This document shows, in pieces, positions 9,437 to 17,500 of a DNA stretch of 64,000 nucleotides. The first letter of the stretch is position 1; every line of letters starts with the position of its first letter. The notes beneath the pieces were generated by a model that was not told the DNA's origin, made no database searches, and worked only from the letters and a program-made list of their open reading frames with translations. The translations under genes were made by a program, and so were the position numbers. The stretch is from Bacteroidota bacterium (lineage in GTDB: Bacteria > Bacteroidota > Bacteroidia > B-17B0 > Aurantibacillaceae). The stretch lies in contig CAUJCR010000012.1 in the NCBI GenBank assembly GCA_963169355.1, forward strand, positions 62,001-126,000, read 5' to 3'.

Positions 9437-10326
9437 TTTATCCGCCATTTTTAAATAAGGGTGATAAAGTTGCCATTATTGCTACCGCTCGTAAAATAAC
9501 ACCCGAAGAGGTTTATCCAGCTGCTTCATTATTAAAGAAAAGTGGCTTAGAAGTGGTATTGGGTAAAAATTTATTTGCCACACATCATCAATATGCTGGC
9601 ACCGATGAACAACGTGCAGAAGACTTACAATGGGCATTAAATCATAAAGAAATTAAAGCCATTATTATTGCACGTGGCGGCTATGGCACTGTAAGATTAA
9701 TGGAAAGCGTTGATTTTACTCAGTTTAAACAATATCCTAAATGGTTAGTTGGTTATAGCGATGTTACTGTATTACACAGCGCTATTCATAATATTGGGAT
9801 AATGACTTTACATGCCACAATGCCCATTAATTTTACTAAAAACAAAAAAGCCACTAAAAGTTTAATTAATGCCTTGTTTGGGAAACATCAACGAGTTGAT
9901 GTAGAAGAACATCACATGAATATAACAGGAAAAGCCACAGCACCATTAGTTGGTGGCAACCTTTCATTATTATACGCACTTAGCGGAACACCTTTTGATA
10001 TTGATACGAGAGATAAGATATTGTTTATTGAAGATTTAGATGAATATTTATATCACCTTGATAGAATGATGATGCAACTCAAACTATCTGGGAAACTAAG
10101 TTGCTTAAAAGGTTTATTAGTTGGTGGAATGACGGATATGAGAGATAACCCCATTCCTTTTGGTAAGCTACCCGAAGAAATTATTTTAGATGCTGTAAAA
10201 GATTACAACTATCCTGTATGTTTTGATGTACCAGCAGGACATATTAGCGAAAATTTAGCCCTGTATTTGGGTGGTAAAATCGAGCTAAAAGTAAAAGAGA
10301 GTTCGGCAAGTATTCAGTTTTTATAA
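9433..10326 (+). CDS. ldcA: LD-carboxypeptidase (S66 family, muramoyltetrapeptide carboxypeptidase)
   Basis: The enzyme removes the terminal D-Ala from murein tetrapeptides during peptidoglycan recycling. The 297 residues match the S66 family in length. The Ser-Glu-His triad is visible as Ser109 in VGYSDVT, Glu200 in LFIEDLDEY and His270 in PAGHISEN. The family motifs RGGYG (81-85) and LVGGNLSLL (172-180) are present. No signal peptide is seen, so a cytoplasmic location fits recycling. The start overlaps the preceding NUMOD4 gene by four bases and the next gene follows after 6 bases: a three-gene operon. Confidence 0.93.
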   Translation: MIYPPFLNKGDKVAIIATARKITPEEVYPAASLLKKSGLEVVLGKNLFATHHQYAGTDEQRAEDLQWALNHKEIKAIIIARGGYGTVRLMESVDFTQFKQYPKWLVGYSDVTVLHSAIHNIGIMTLHATMPINFTKNKKATKSLINALFGKHQRVDVEEHHMNITGKATAPLVGGNLSLLYALSGTPFDIDTRDKILFIEDLDEYLYHLDRMMMQLKLSGKLSCLKGLLVGGMTDMRDNPIPFGKLPEEIILDAVKDYNYPVCFDVPAGHISENLALYLGGKIELKVKESSASIQFL

Positions 10327-10332
10327 CAAAGT

Positions 10333-11127
10333 ATGTATTGCAAAACCAACGATAACTTAAACATATACTATGAAATACATGGTAATGAGCAGGCTTTTAA
10401 AACCATTGTGTTTTTAAATGGTTTATCGCAAACTACTTTAGCGTGGGTATTAACTGTTCCGTATTTTAAAGAGCAGTATAAAATTATACTTATTGATTTT
10501 ATATTTCAAGGGCAAAGTGATAAAACAGGTGAGTGGCGTAACTTCGATCAACATGCTCAAGATGTCGTTACTATTCTTAACCATTTAAAAATAGAGAGTG
10601 CTATTATAGCAGGTTTATCATACGGTAGTTTAGTAGCGCAACACCTAGCTGTTCATTTCCCTCAACGCCTCTCGCACCTAATTTTAATGGCTACCTTTGC
10701 GCACAAAACACCCTATTACGAAGCCATTGAGTTATCGTGGTGGCGAGCACTAGAGTTTGGAGGATATCCATTGATGTTAGATATTATGTTACCATCTGTA
10801 TTAAGCGAACAGTATTTTACCAATCCGCTTATTCCTATTGAGATGATGAAACAAGCACGCCAAGAATTAAATGAAGATAAACAAGCTCTTTTTAAATTAA
10901 TGCGCGCCACAAAAGAAAGAGGAGATTATAGAAGTGAACTAAAAAAAATAAAAACACCCACCTTAGTTATTCAAGGCGAAAAAGATGCGCTATTTCCTCC
11001 GCACATGGCTAAAGAAGTGGCTCAAGCCATTAGCGGTGCTCGATTAGAGATAATACCATTTGCAGGGCACACCCTCAATTTAGAAGCCGTGCCAGCGATG
11101 AGCCAACTTATTGCAAACTTTACTTGA
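10333..11127 (+). CDS. Alpha/beta-fold hydrolase
   Basis: This 264-residue protein shows a complete alpha/beta-hydrolase triad: nucleophile Ser96 in AGLSYGSLVA, Asp218 in VIQGEKDALFPP and His246 in PFAGHTLNLE. The oxyanion-hole region is FLNGLSQTT near residue 30. No signal peptide is seen, so it is probably cytoplasmic. It follows ldcA by 6 bases. The substrate (an ester, a lactone or similar) cannot be read from sequence. A 10-bp hairpin (11140-11162) lies just after the stop and may end the operon, although a U-tract on the plus strand is lacking. Confidence 0.88.
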   Translation: MYCKTNDNLNIYYEIHGNEQAFKTIVFLNGLSQTTLAWVLTVPYFKEQYKIILIDFIFQGQSDKTGEWRNFDQHAQDVVTILNHLKIESAIIAGLSYGSLVAQHLAVHFPQRLSHLILMATFAHKTPYYEAIELSWWRALEFGGYPLMLDIMLPSVLSEQYFTNPLIPIEMMKQARQELNEDKQALFKLMRATKERGDYRSELKKIKTPTLVIQGEKDALFPPHMAKEVAQAISGARLEIIPFAGHTLNLEAVPAMSQLIANFT

Positions 11128-11168
11128 AATATATCCTCATTTTAAGCAATAGTTGCTTAAAAAAATCG

Positions 11169-11215
11169 TAATTTTGAATAGCCATTTTACGCACCATTAC
11201 TTTTAAGAAATGGCT
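11169..11215 (+). promoter_or_regulatory. Promoter -7 box and leader inverted repeat for the 11248 gene
   Basis: TAATTTTG at 11169-11176 matches the Bacteroidota TAnnTTTG -7 element. Just downstream, AGCCATTT (11180-11187) and AAATGGCT (11208-11215) are perfect 8-bp inverted arms in the presumed leader. No clear TTTG is found 19 bases upstream of the box. Confidence 0.4.
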
Positions 11216-11247
11216 ACAAACAGTAAGAACTAAAATATTCGATTAAC

Positions 11248-11718
11248 ATGGAACATATCTGGATTTACACACTAAGCAAAGAGCTAAGCAAAGAACAGCT
11301 TACAGAGTTTAAAGCAATGTGTCAGAGTTTTGTGGAGGACTGGAAGGCGCACGAAGTGAGCCTTGTTGCCTCTTATGAATTGTACCAAGATAGAATTTTA
11401 ATTTTTAAAGTAGATGAAAGTAATTATGAGGCAAGTGGCTGTAGCTTAGATAGCAAAACGCGCTTTGTAAAACACCTAGAACATAAATTTGATATTGAAT
11501 TATTAAACCGATTATTGGTTGGATACATAGATGAAGCGAATAAACTACATATTGTAAAACACACTCAAATTCCTGAGTTATTGGCAAATCAAACCATTCA
11601 TCCAAATACACTGGTGCTAAATAATTCCATCACCTTTGCTTCTGAATTAGAGTCGAATTGGAAAGTGCCTTTATCAAGCACTTGGCTTTCAAAATTTTTA
11701 GTAGCTAAGTCGGCTTAG
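11248..11718 (+). CDS. Conserved Bacteroidota hypothetical protein
   Basis: This 156-residue soluble protein opens with MEHIWIYTLSKELSKEQLTEF, then SFVEDWKAHEVSLVASYELY and DRILIFKVDESNYEASGCSLD. It resembles a family of about 160 residues common in Bacteroidota that is often mislabelled 'ABC transporter ATPase'; no Walker motif or other ATPase feature is present, so that label should not be copied. No signal peptide or membrane segment is seen. It sits upstream of the ACMSD-like gene in the same direction with a 25-base gap. The function is unknown. Confidence 0.8.
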   Translation: MEHIWIYTLSKELSKEQLTEFKAMCQSFVEDWKAHEVSLVASYELYQDRILIFKVDESNYEASGCSLDSKTRFVKHLEHKFDIELLNRLLVGYIDEANKLHIVKHTQIPELLANQTIHPNTLVLNNSITFASELESNWKVPLSSTWLSKFLVAKSA

Positions 11719-11743
11719 ATTGTTGTACTTATTCTAATTGATT

Positions 11744-12733
11744 ATGTTTACAATAGACACACATACACACATTATACCCAAACATATTCCTGATTTTACA
11801 AAAAAATTTGGATACGGTCAATTCATTCAACTACATCATCATGTTGAAGGCAAAGCATGGATGATGCAAGGAGAAAAAAAATTTAGAGAAATTGAAGAAA
11901 ATTGTTGGAACCCAGAGGTAAGAATAAAAGACATGGCTAAACACCAAATTGATATGCAAGTTATTTGCACTATTCCGGTAATGTTTAGTTACGACGCCAA
12001 ACCAAAAGATGGATTAGAAATTTCTCAGTTTTTAAATGACGACATTGCTCAAATTATAAAACAATATCCTGATAAATTTATAGGTTTAGCCACTGTGCCC
12101 ATGCAAGATGTAGCACTTGCTGTACAAGAATTAGAAAGAAGCATGAAGTTGGGTTTTAGAGGTGTTCAAATTGGGAGCAACGTCAACAATATCAATTTAA
12201 GCGACCCGCAATTTTTTAAATTTTGGGAAACCTGCGAAAAATTAAATGCTTCTGTTTTAATTCATCCTTGGCAAATGATGGGACAAGAACACATGACAAA
12301 ATATTGGCTGCCTTGGCTCGTTGGTATGCCTGCAGAAATTAGTCGTGCTATTTGCTCCATGATTTTTGGTGGTGTATTTGAGAAATTTCCGAAACTTAAA
12401 GTATGCTTTGCTCATGGTGGCGGTTCGTTTTTACCTACCATTAGCCGAATAGAACACGGTTGGGAATGTCGCCCAGATTTAGTAGCTATTGATAACGAAT
12501 TTAACCCTAAAAAGTATTTAGGTAAATTTTGGGTAGATTCTCATGTGTGCGACCATAAAATGCTACAATATATTATTGATTTAATAGGTGCTGATAAAAT
12601 TATGCAAGGTTCTGATTATCCTTTCCCTCTTGGTGAGGCAGTTCCTGGAACGTTAGTAAGAGAAGCACCTTTATCTAACGACACCAAACAAGTTATATTA
12701 GGAACAGCTGCCAAGTCTTGGCTCTCTATTTAG
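11744..12733 (+). CDS. Amidohydrolase-family decarboxylase (ACMSD-like)
   Basis: The protein matches 2-amino-3-carboxymuconate-6-semialdehyde decarboxylase, which diverts the kynurenine/3-hydroxyanthranilate pathway away from NAD synthesis. The ATG at 11744 gives MFTIDTHTHIIP; a TTG two codons earlier is less likely. Metal ligands are visible: HTH near residues 7-9, His in VLIHPWQMMG, His in CFAHGGGSFLP and Asp in QGSDYPFPLGEA. The segments PMQDVALAVQELERSMKLGF and GVQIGSNVN are typical of the family. Other ACMSD-like decarboxylases (for example gamma-resorcylate-type) remain possible. No other kynurenine gene lies in the window. Confidence 0.85.
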   Translation: MFTIDTHTHIIPKHIPDFTKKFGYGQFIQLHHHVEGKAWMMQGEKKFREIEENCWNPEVRIKDMAKHQIDMQVICTIPVMFSYDAKPKDGLEISQFLNDDIAQIIKQYPDKFIGLATVPMQDVALAVQELERSMKLGFRGVQIGSNVNNINLSDPQFFKFWETCEKLNASVLIHPWQMMGQEHMTKYWLPWLVGMPAEISRAICSMIFGGVFEKFPKLKVCFAHGGGSFLPTISRIEHGWECRPDLVAIDNEFNPKKYLGKFWVDSHVCDHKMLQYIIDLIGADKIMQGSDYPFPLGEAVPGTLVREAPLSNDTKQVILGTAAKSWLSI

Positions 12734-12750
12734 ATTTTGAATACTGCAAT

Positions 12751-13212
12751 ATGACGCATTTTTCTGACCACCAACTGCAAATGCTTACCTCAGCGGAGGG
12801 AAAAACACTTAAAAAAGTGATGATTTATTTTTGGGTGAATCGTTTAAATCCCAATGCACAAATTGATTTAATTGATAATGTGGAGCTAGTGTTTACAGAC
12901 GATAGCACCTTAGTAATTACTTGTAATGATGAAAGCACAGGTATAGACATTTTAAGTAACTATAATTTTGAAGACGAAAAAAATCATTTAAAACAAGAGT
13001 TTGGCGGTAAAATTCAAATGATTCCAATTGATGCTTCAACAACAAAAATGTGGGTTGATGTAATCAACTCCACCATCGAGGCATTTGAGTTAAGCAGAGA
13101 AGATGAACAATTTTTAAATGATGCCCTCATCATTAACTTTGGAACCGAAAAACGCTCAATAGGAATAAGCCCAAATGATGGACTTATTATTGATTATTGG
13201 GAAGACATCTAA
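12751..13212 (+). CDS. Hypothetical protein
   Basis: I do not recognise this 153-residue protein. The ATG at 12751 (MTHFSDHQLQML) is preferred; the frame extends 11 codons upstream into the end of the ACMSD-like gene. It is acidic, without signal peptide or membrane segment, and has a beta-rich pattern (KVMIYFWVNRLN, VELVFTDDSTLVITC) ending IDYWEDI. It lies 17 bases after the ACMSD-like gene and is probably co-transcribed. Downstream comes repeat sequence. Confidence 0.7.
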   Translation: MTHFSDHQLQMLTSAEGKTLKKVMIYFWVNRLNPNAQIDLIDNVELVFTDDSTLVITCNDESTGIDILSNYNFEDEKNHLKQEFGGKIQMIPIDASTTKMWVDVINSTIEAFELSREDEQFLNDALIINFGTEKRSIGISPNDGLIIDYWEDI

Positions 13213-13236
13213 TTGACCTCGAAATAAAATTTTATT

Positions 13237-13414
13237 GATATTTTATGCACCAAAAGTATCATAAAAAATAGTTTCATCTGTTACTTTCTTTTGCCTTGAG
13301 GTAAAAGAAACAAAAGTTCAAAGCTCGCTAAAATCATCGTGGCATCAAACTGATTCTTTGAAAGCGCTTCGCGAACAGCCCGAACAATCTTCGCACATTC
13401 CAACACATTTGGTA
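13237..13414 (+). repeat. Partial composite repeat upstream of the toxin-antitoxin pair
   Basis: A decayed H1 arm (CACCAAAAGTATC) is followed by H2 (TTTCTTTTGC 13285-13294 with GTAAAAGAAA 13301-13310). Then comes the block AGCGCTTCGCGAACAGCCCG, AACAATCTTCGCACATTCCA, which matches 5508-5547 of copy B. The match stops near 13405. The remaining part of the repeat resumes at 14048, after the toxin gene. Confidence 0.75.
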
Positions 13415-13426
13415 TAAAAAACTCGT

Positions 13427-13457
13427 TTTGAAACAAAGGATAAAATGAGTAAATTTG
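13427..13457 (+). promoter_or_regulatory. Bacteroidota-type promoter of the toxin-antitoxin operon
   Basis: TTTG at 13427-13430, a 19-base spacer and TAAATTTG at 13450-13457 reproduce the TTTG-N19-TAnnTTTG promoter exactly. The antitoxin ATG follows at 13488, giving an expected leader of about 24 bases. Confidence 0.7.
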
Positions 13458-13487
13458 TTACAATACCACATCTTTTAAAACCGTATT

Positions 13488-13727
13488 ATGAAAGCAATTG
13501 CCATAAAAAAAGAAATGCATCATGCCATTGATATTATTGAGGATAAAGATTTCCTAAAAGCAATATATGTTTTATTAAATGATAAATCGAAAGAGTACGA
13601 TTATGATTTAACAGATGAAGACAAAGCGGAATTAGATGATTTAAAAAAACAAAATAAAGCTGGTAAATTAAAATCAGTGTCCTTAGCACAAATTAGAAAA
13701 AATGCTCATAGTAAAAGTGGAGCATGA
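13488..13727 (+). CDS. Type II antitoxin (ParD/RelB-like position)
   Basis: The product is 79 residues: an N-terminal segment (MKAIAIKKEMHHAIDIIEDK) followed by an acidic helix (YDLTDEDKAELDDLKKQNKA) and a basic end (SLAQIRKNAHSKSG). The central acidic, partly disordered toxin-binding stretch and the position immediately before a ParE/RelE-type toxin, with an ATGA overlap, identify it as the antitoxin. In such systems the antitoxin neutralises the toxin and the complex represses the shared promoter. A well-formed promoter lies at 13427-13457. The exact antitoxin family is not clear from sequence. Confidence 0.85.
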   Translation: MKAIAIKKEMHHAIDIIEDKDFLKAIYVLLNDKSKEYDYDLTDEDKAELDDLKKQNKAGKLKSVSLAQIRKNAHSKSGA

Positions 13728-14020
13728 AGTATCTTTTAGATATAAAAACATCGGCGGAGAAAGGTGTTTTAAACGCCTTTGATTATTACGAAGGAAAACA
13801 AAAAGGATTAAGCGACCGCTTTTTAGATTACTGGGAAACACATCTTAATCTGATTAAACAAGAGCCATTACTGTTTCAGAAAAAGTATAAAAATTTCAGA
13901 CAGGCATTAATAAAACCTTATCCTTATCACATTATTTACGAAGTTGAAGAAAATATAATTACCGTATATAAAGTTGTTTATGCGGGTAAAAGTTCTCGTA
14001 AACGTTATAATAAAAAGTAA
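13724..14020 (+). CDS. RelE/ParE-family toxin
   Basis: This 98-residue protein has the RelE/ParE fold pattern: alternating helix and strand with YYEGKQKGLSDRFLDYWETH, NFRQALIKPYPYHIIYEVEE and ITVYKVVYAGKSSRKRY. The motif P-Y-x-I-x-Y followed by the VY-x-x-K/H strand is typical of ParE. ParE proteins act on DNA gyrase and RelE proteins cut ribosome-bound mRNA; which applies here is not decidable. It overlaps the antitoxin gene by four bases. The pair lies between two halves of the composite repeat, an inserted module. Confidence 0.9.
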   Translation: MKYLLDIKTSAEKGVLNAFDYYEGKQKGLSDRFLDYWETHLNLIKQEPLLFQKKYKNFRQALIKPYPYHIIYEVEENIITVYKVVYAGKSSRKRYNKK

Positions 14021-14047
14021 TTTTATACAATTTACACTCCTGCGCAA

Positions 14048-14310
14048 CATTTTAAAATGCCATAGCGCTAACCGGAATAGTTTGATGTAATAAAATATAC
14101 AACAAACCCACCCACAGGCTTTTGAGTGCGTGGATTTTTATTTTTCGCAGATATAGCTGTGAGAAAATCGAAGGGTGGCAAGAGCGCTTCGTGGGATTTT
14201 TGAATCAGCGGTTTTGTTTGGCGGAGGAAAGTGCGCAGAAAACAAAAATATCCTTCCGAAAAATAAAACGGTTTTGGATACTTTTGCCGCCAAAAGTATC
14301 GTAAAAAAAT
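14048..14310 (+). repeat. Dispersed composite repeat, copy C
   Basis: The copy begins ACATTTTAAAATGCCATAGC and continues through the body (CAGGCTTTTGAGTGCGTGGA at about 14116) to H1 at 14277-14300 (GATACTTTTG, then CCGC, then CAAAAGTATC). It is nearly identical to copy B in the body, including the uninterrupted junction GTGGGATTTTTGAATCAGCG. The H2 hairpin is missing at this end. The gap between the toxin stop and the next gene is fully explained by this repeat. Confidence 0.85.
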
Positions 14311-14335
14311 CCTTCATTTCTTTTTCAAAAACTTT

Positions 14336-15325
14336 TTACCTAATTAATTGTATATAGTCCTTGTATGTTTTATCTTCTGTTTGGATGATGTAAAAATATG
14401 TACCATCATGGCATGGCTCACCGCTTGTAGTTCGCCCATCCCATTTTAAAATAGGATTATCTGTTTCATAAACTTTATTGCCCCAGCGGTTATATATTAC
14501 ACTATGAGCCTTTTCGAATACACTTAAATCAATATGCCAAATATCATTTACACCATCGTTATTAGGTGAAAAAATATTTGGAAAAACAGGATCTTTAAAG
14601 GGTAATTCTTTTATTGATACATCATCAATAAATATATAATCACTCGCTAAATTTATGCCAAACCAATATGAAGTATCACAATTACTCATTGTGTATTTAA
14701 TATGCACACTATCAGCAAAACATCCAATAACTGCATAATTTTCATTACCATTTGCTTTGTATTGCATAGTTATTTTTTGCCACCCTAATGAGTCTGTAAT
14801 ATAATTACTAGTATCATTAAGTGCATCTGGAACCAAATTGGTTAACCAAAGTGCATTTGTGTCGTTATATCTTTGGTTAAAAAATTTAACGCCAATTTCG
14901 CTTATACTACAAACATTATCTCTAGAAGAAACAAACATATCTATTTCATAAGTAACACCTTTTACTAAAGGTTGGTTTAGTTTGTTTTGAATATACTCAC
15001 GATAGTTTCTAACAAAAGGATCGCTAATAAAGAAAGCGGCCATATTCATTCCTGTTCTAGGATATTGATACCCTAATCCTACATTTGGTGGCTCAAGTGA
15101 ACCGAGTACACCATTTGGGCACCATAAATCACTACTACTTTTTATGGGATTACTCCATCCTTTACAACCACACCACTCAAAAACATCAAATCCTAAATTA
15201 GCAATATTACCAGCACAAGAATCAATTTGTTCAAAGCTACCATTAGTAATGTATTCTGTTTGTGCGTTTACCTTACAGCAAAGCATTACAAGTATATATA
15301 AAAAAATATATAAAGGTTTATTCAA
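14336..15325 (-). CDS. Secreted protein with gliding-motility-associated (T9SS type B) C-terminal domain
   Basis: This 329-residue protein has a signal peptide (LYIFLYILVMLCCKVNAQ) and an N-terminal module opening with YITNGSFEQIDSC and containing GLGYQYPRTGMNMAAF. That module resembles the one in the protein at 2778-4091, so the two are paralogues. The C terminus carries the type B sorting domain: FPNIFSPNNDGVNDIWHIDL, VIYNRWGNKVYE, WDGRTTSGEPCHDGTYFYII. It should be exported by T9SS to the cell surface. Several Cys residues in the N-terminal module (CGCKGW) suggest disulfides. Like its paralogue it lies next to a composite-repeat copy. Confidence 0.9.
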   Translation of the reverse strand: MNKPLYIFLYILVMLCCKVNAQTEYITNGSFEQIDSCAGNIANLGFDVFEWCGCKGWSNPIKSSSDLWCPNGVLGSLEPPNVGLGYQYPRTGMNMAAFFISDPFVRNYREYIQNKLNQPLVKGVTYEIDMFVSSRDNVCSISEIGVKFFNQRYNDTNALWLTNLVPDALNDTSNYITDSLGWQKITMQYKANGNENYAVIGCFADSVHIKYTMSNCDTSYWFGINLASDYIFIDDVSIKELPFKDPVFPNIFSPNNDGVNDIWHIDLSVFEKAHSVIYNRWGNKVYETDNPILKWDGRTTSGEPCHDGTYFYIIQTEDKTYKDYIQLIR

Positions 15326-15415
15326 TTAAGTAAGTTAATTAAAATATTTACTTTAATCTAAGATAGCAAATAAATTAATTACAAACAATGCTATGCAAGA
15401 GCTATAAATATACCC

Positions 15416-16606
15416 TTACTTTATAAGGCCTAACTCTTTTCCTACTTTTTCAAAGGCGGCTAAGGCTTTATCTAAATGTGCTTGTGTGTGCCCAGCCGAA
15501 AGCTGCACTCGAATACGTGCTTGGCCTTTGGCCACCACTGGATAAAAGAAACCAATCACATAAATACCTTCTTGCAATAATTTATCGGCAAATACTTGAG
15601 ATAATTTGGCATCATAAAGCATTACCGGCACAATAGCCGAATCGCCTTCTTTAAACTCCAAACCTATTTGCTTTAATCCTTTTTTAAAGTAATTGATATT
15701 CCACTCTAGTTTATCACGTAATTCGGTTGTTTCACTCAGCATATCAAACACCGCAATACTTGCACCTACAATACTTGGCGCTAACGAATTAGAAAATAAA
15801 TAAGGGCGTGAACGCTGACGAAGTATTTCAATAATTTCTTTTTTACCAGTTGTAAATCCGCCCATAGCACCACCTAAAGCTTTACCTAGTGTGCCTGTAA
15901 TAATATCCACACGCTTCATCACATTTTTTAACTCCACAGTTCCTCTTCCTGTTTTACCAATAAAACCAGTAGCGTGGCTCTCATCTACCATTACAAGGGC
16001 ATTATATTTTTCGGCTAAATCGCAAATTTTATCTAGTGGTGCTATAAAACCATCCATGCTAAACACACCATCGGTTACAATAATACGGTAGCGTTGCGCT
16101 TGTGCTTTTTTAAGTTGCTCTTCTAAATCTGCCATATCGCAATTTTTATAGCGATAGCGTTGTGCCTTGCACAATCTCACGCCATCTATAATAGAGGCAT
16201 GATTTAACTCATCAGAAATAATAGCATCTTCTTCGCTAAACAATGGTTCAAATACACCACCATTAGCATCAAAAGCAGCGGCGTATAAAATGGTATCTTC
16301 TTGCCCTAAAAAAGTGGCAATTTTTTGCTCTAATGTTTTATGAATATCCTGCGTTCCACAAATAAAACGCACCGAAGACATTCCATAACCATGCGTATCT
16401 AAGGCGTTTTTAGCTCCAGCAATTACTTTAGGATGAGAAGATAAACCCAAATAATTATTGGCACAAAAAATAATAACCTCTTTGCCATCGCTTACTTTTA
16501 CTGCCGCACCTTGTGGCGTAATAATGATGCGTTCTTTTTTAAATAAGCCATTTTGCTCTATTTCATTGAGTTGATCTTGAAGATGTTTTTGAAATTGACC
16601 GTACAT
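15416..16606 (-). CDS. kbl: Glycine C-acetyltransferase (2-amino-3-ketobutyrate CoA ligase)
   Basis: The enzyme interconverts glycine plus acetyl-CoA and 2-amino-3-ketobutyrate plus CoA, the second step of threonine catabolism through threonine dehydrogenase. The 396 residues fit the alpha-oxoamine synthase family. The PLP lysine is Lys242 in ITGTLGKALGGAMGG. Asp208 and His211 (MVDESHATGF) and His136 (ELNHASIIDG) are the cofactor-contacting residues. The N terminus CANNYLGLSSHP is typical. Serine palmitoyltransferase-type relatives are less likely given the strong Kbl match. Threonine dehydrogenase is not in the window. Confidence 0.94.
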   Translation of the reverse strand: MYGQFQKHLQDQLNEIEQNGLFKKERIIITPQGAAVKVSDGKEVIIFCANNYLGLSSHPKVIAGAKNALDTHGYGMSSVRFICGTQDIHKTLEQKIATFLGQEDTILYAAAFDANGGVFEPLFSEEDAIISDELNHASIIDGVRLCKAQRYRYKNCDMADLEEQLKKAQAQRYRIIVTDGVFSMDGFIAPLDKICDLAEKYNALVMVDESHATGFIGKTGRGTVELKNVMKRVDIITGTLGKALGGAMGGFTTGKKEIIEILRQRSRPYLFSNSLAPSIVGASIAVFDMLSETTELRDKLEWNINYFKKGLKQIGLEFKEGDSAIVPVMLYDAKLSQVFADKLLQEGIYVIGFFYPVVAKGQARIRVQLSAGHTQAHLDKALAAFEKVGKELGLIK

Positions 16607-16671
16607 AGTTATGTTGTTTTAAGTAACACAAAGTAACTTAAAAGATTGGATTTATAAAAATGAAATAAGAG

Positions 16672-17496
16672 CTATTTTTTACGGCGAGCAATGAACCAGT
16701 TATTTAATAACTGCTCGCGGTTATACTGCATGGCTTGGTTCGTTTCTAAATCTATCAGCTCGGCCTTCGATTCTTGTAAAATGGCTTGCCCGGCAGCGGT
16801 ATCCCACTCCATGGTAGGTCCAAAACGTGGATATTCATCGGCTACACCTTCGGCAACCCAACACATTTTAATACTGCTACCTGTTGTTACAATATCCACA
16901 TCATATTGCAAGGCTTTTAATTTTTCAATATGCTGATAAGTTTCGCTGCTCATGTGCGAACGACTTGCTACCACCACATATTTTTTTCGGGCGTGTTCAA
17001 TCGGTAATTTTTGCGCCAGTTGTATAAGTGCATCTAATGAAAAAGTGCTTTCCGAAAAATTAATTTTCTCAAAAATTTGGTTATCTATTTTATAAGCACC
17101 AAGATGTTTGGCGGCAAAGTATAACTGCTTAAGTACGGGCGAATAAATAACGCCAAGCGTGGGCAAATTGTTTTCTACCAAAGCAATATTTACTGTAAAC
17201 TCTCCATTACGTTTCACAAACTCCTTGGTGCCATCTAATGGATCCACAATCCACAATGTATTCCAATGTTTTCTTACCTCAAGGCTATCGTGTTTACCTT
17301 CTTCGCTTAGTACTGGAAATCCAAAGGGTTTTAAAATTTCTATAATTTTATCGCTTGCACGTTTGTCGGCTAAGGTAAGCGGCGATTTATCCTCTTTATA
17401 TTCCACCGAAAAATTAGTGTGATATATTTCTAAAATTTCTTTTCCTGCTAAAATAGAAGCTTTAATAGCCTGTTGTAAAAGATGAGAATAATTCAT
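16672..17496 (-). CDS. cysQ: 3'(2'),5'-bisphosphate nucleotidase
   Basis: The enzyme hydrolyses 3'-phosphoadenosine 5'-phosphate, the by-product of sulfate assimilation and sulfotransfer. In its 274 residues the inositol-monophosphatase-fold metal motifs are SEEG (64-67), DPLDGTKEF (85-93) and the C-terminal MEWDTAAGQAIL. The KEF ending of the second motif and the following VKRNGEFTVNIALVE fit CysQ better than SuhB. It ends 65 bases before the kbl start and begins 4 bases after feoB on the same strand, so it may be at the end of the feo transcript. No sulfate-assimilation genes are adjacent. Confidence 0.92.
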   Translation of the reverse strand: MNYSHLLQQAIKASILAGKEILEIYHTNFSVEYKEDKSPLTLADKRASDKIIEILKPFGFPVLSEEGKHDSLEVRKHWNTLWIVDPLDGTKEFVKRNGEFTVNIALVENNLPTLGVIYSPVLKQLYFAAKHLGAYKIDNQIFEKINFSESTFSLDALIQLAQKLPIEHARKKYVVVASRSHMSSETYQHIEKLKALQYDVDIVTTGSSIKMCWVAEGVADEYPRFGPTMEWDTAAGQAILQESKAELIDLETNQAMQYNREQLLNNWFIARRKK

Positions 17497-17500
17497 GCTA

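Noticed and set aside
11248-11718. Annotation as an ABC transporter ATPase
   Set aside because: Similar Bacteroidota proteins carry that label in databases, but no Walker A, Walker B or signature motif is present.
16617-16643. TTTTAAGT/ACTTAAAA hairpin between cysQ and kbl as a terminator
   Set aside because: The stem is AT-only with an 11-base loop and has no clear U-tract, too weak to call.
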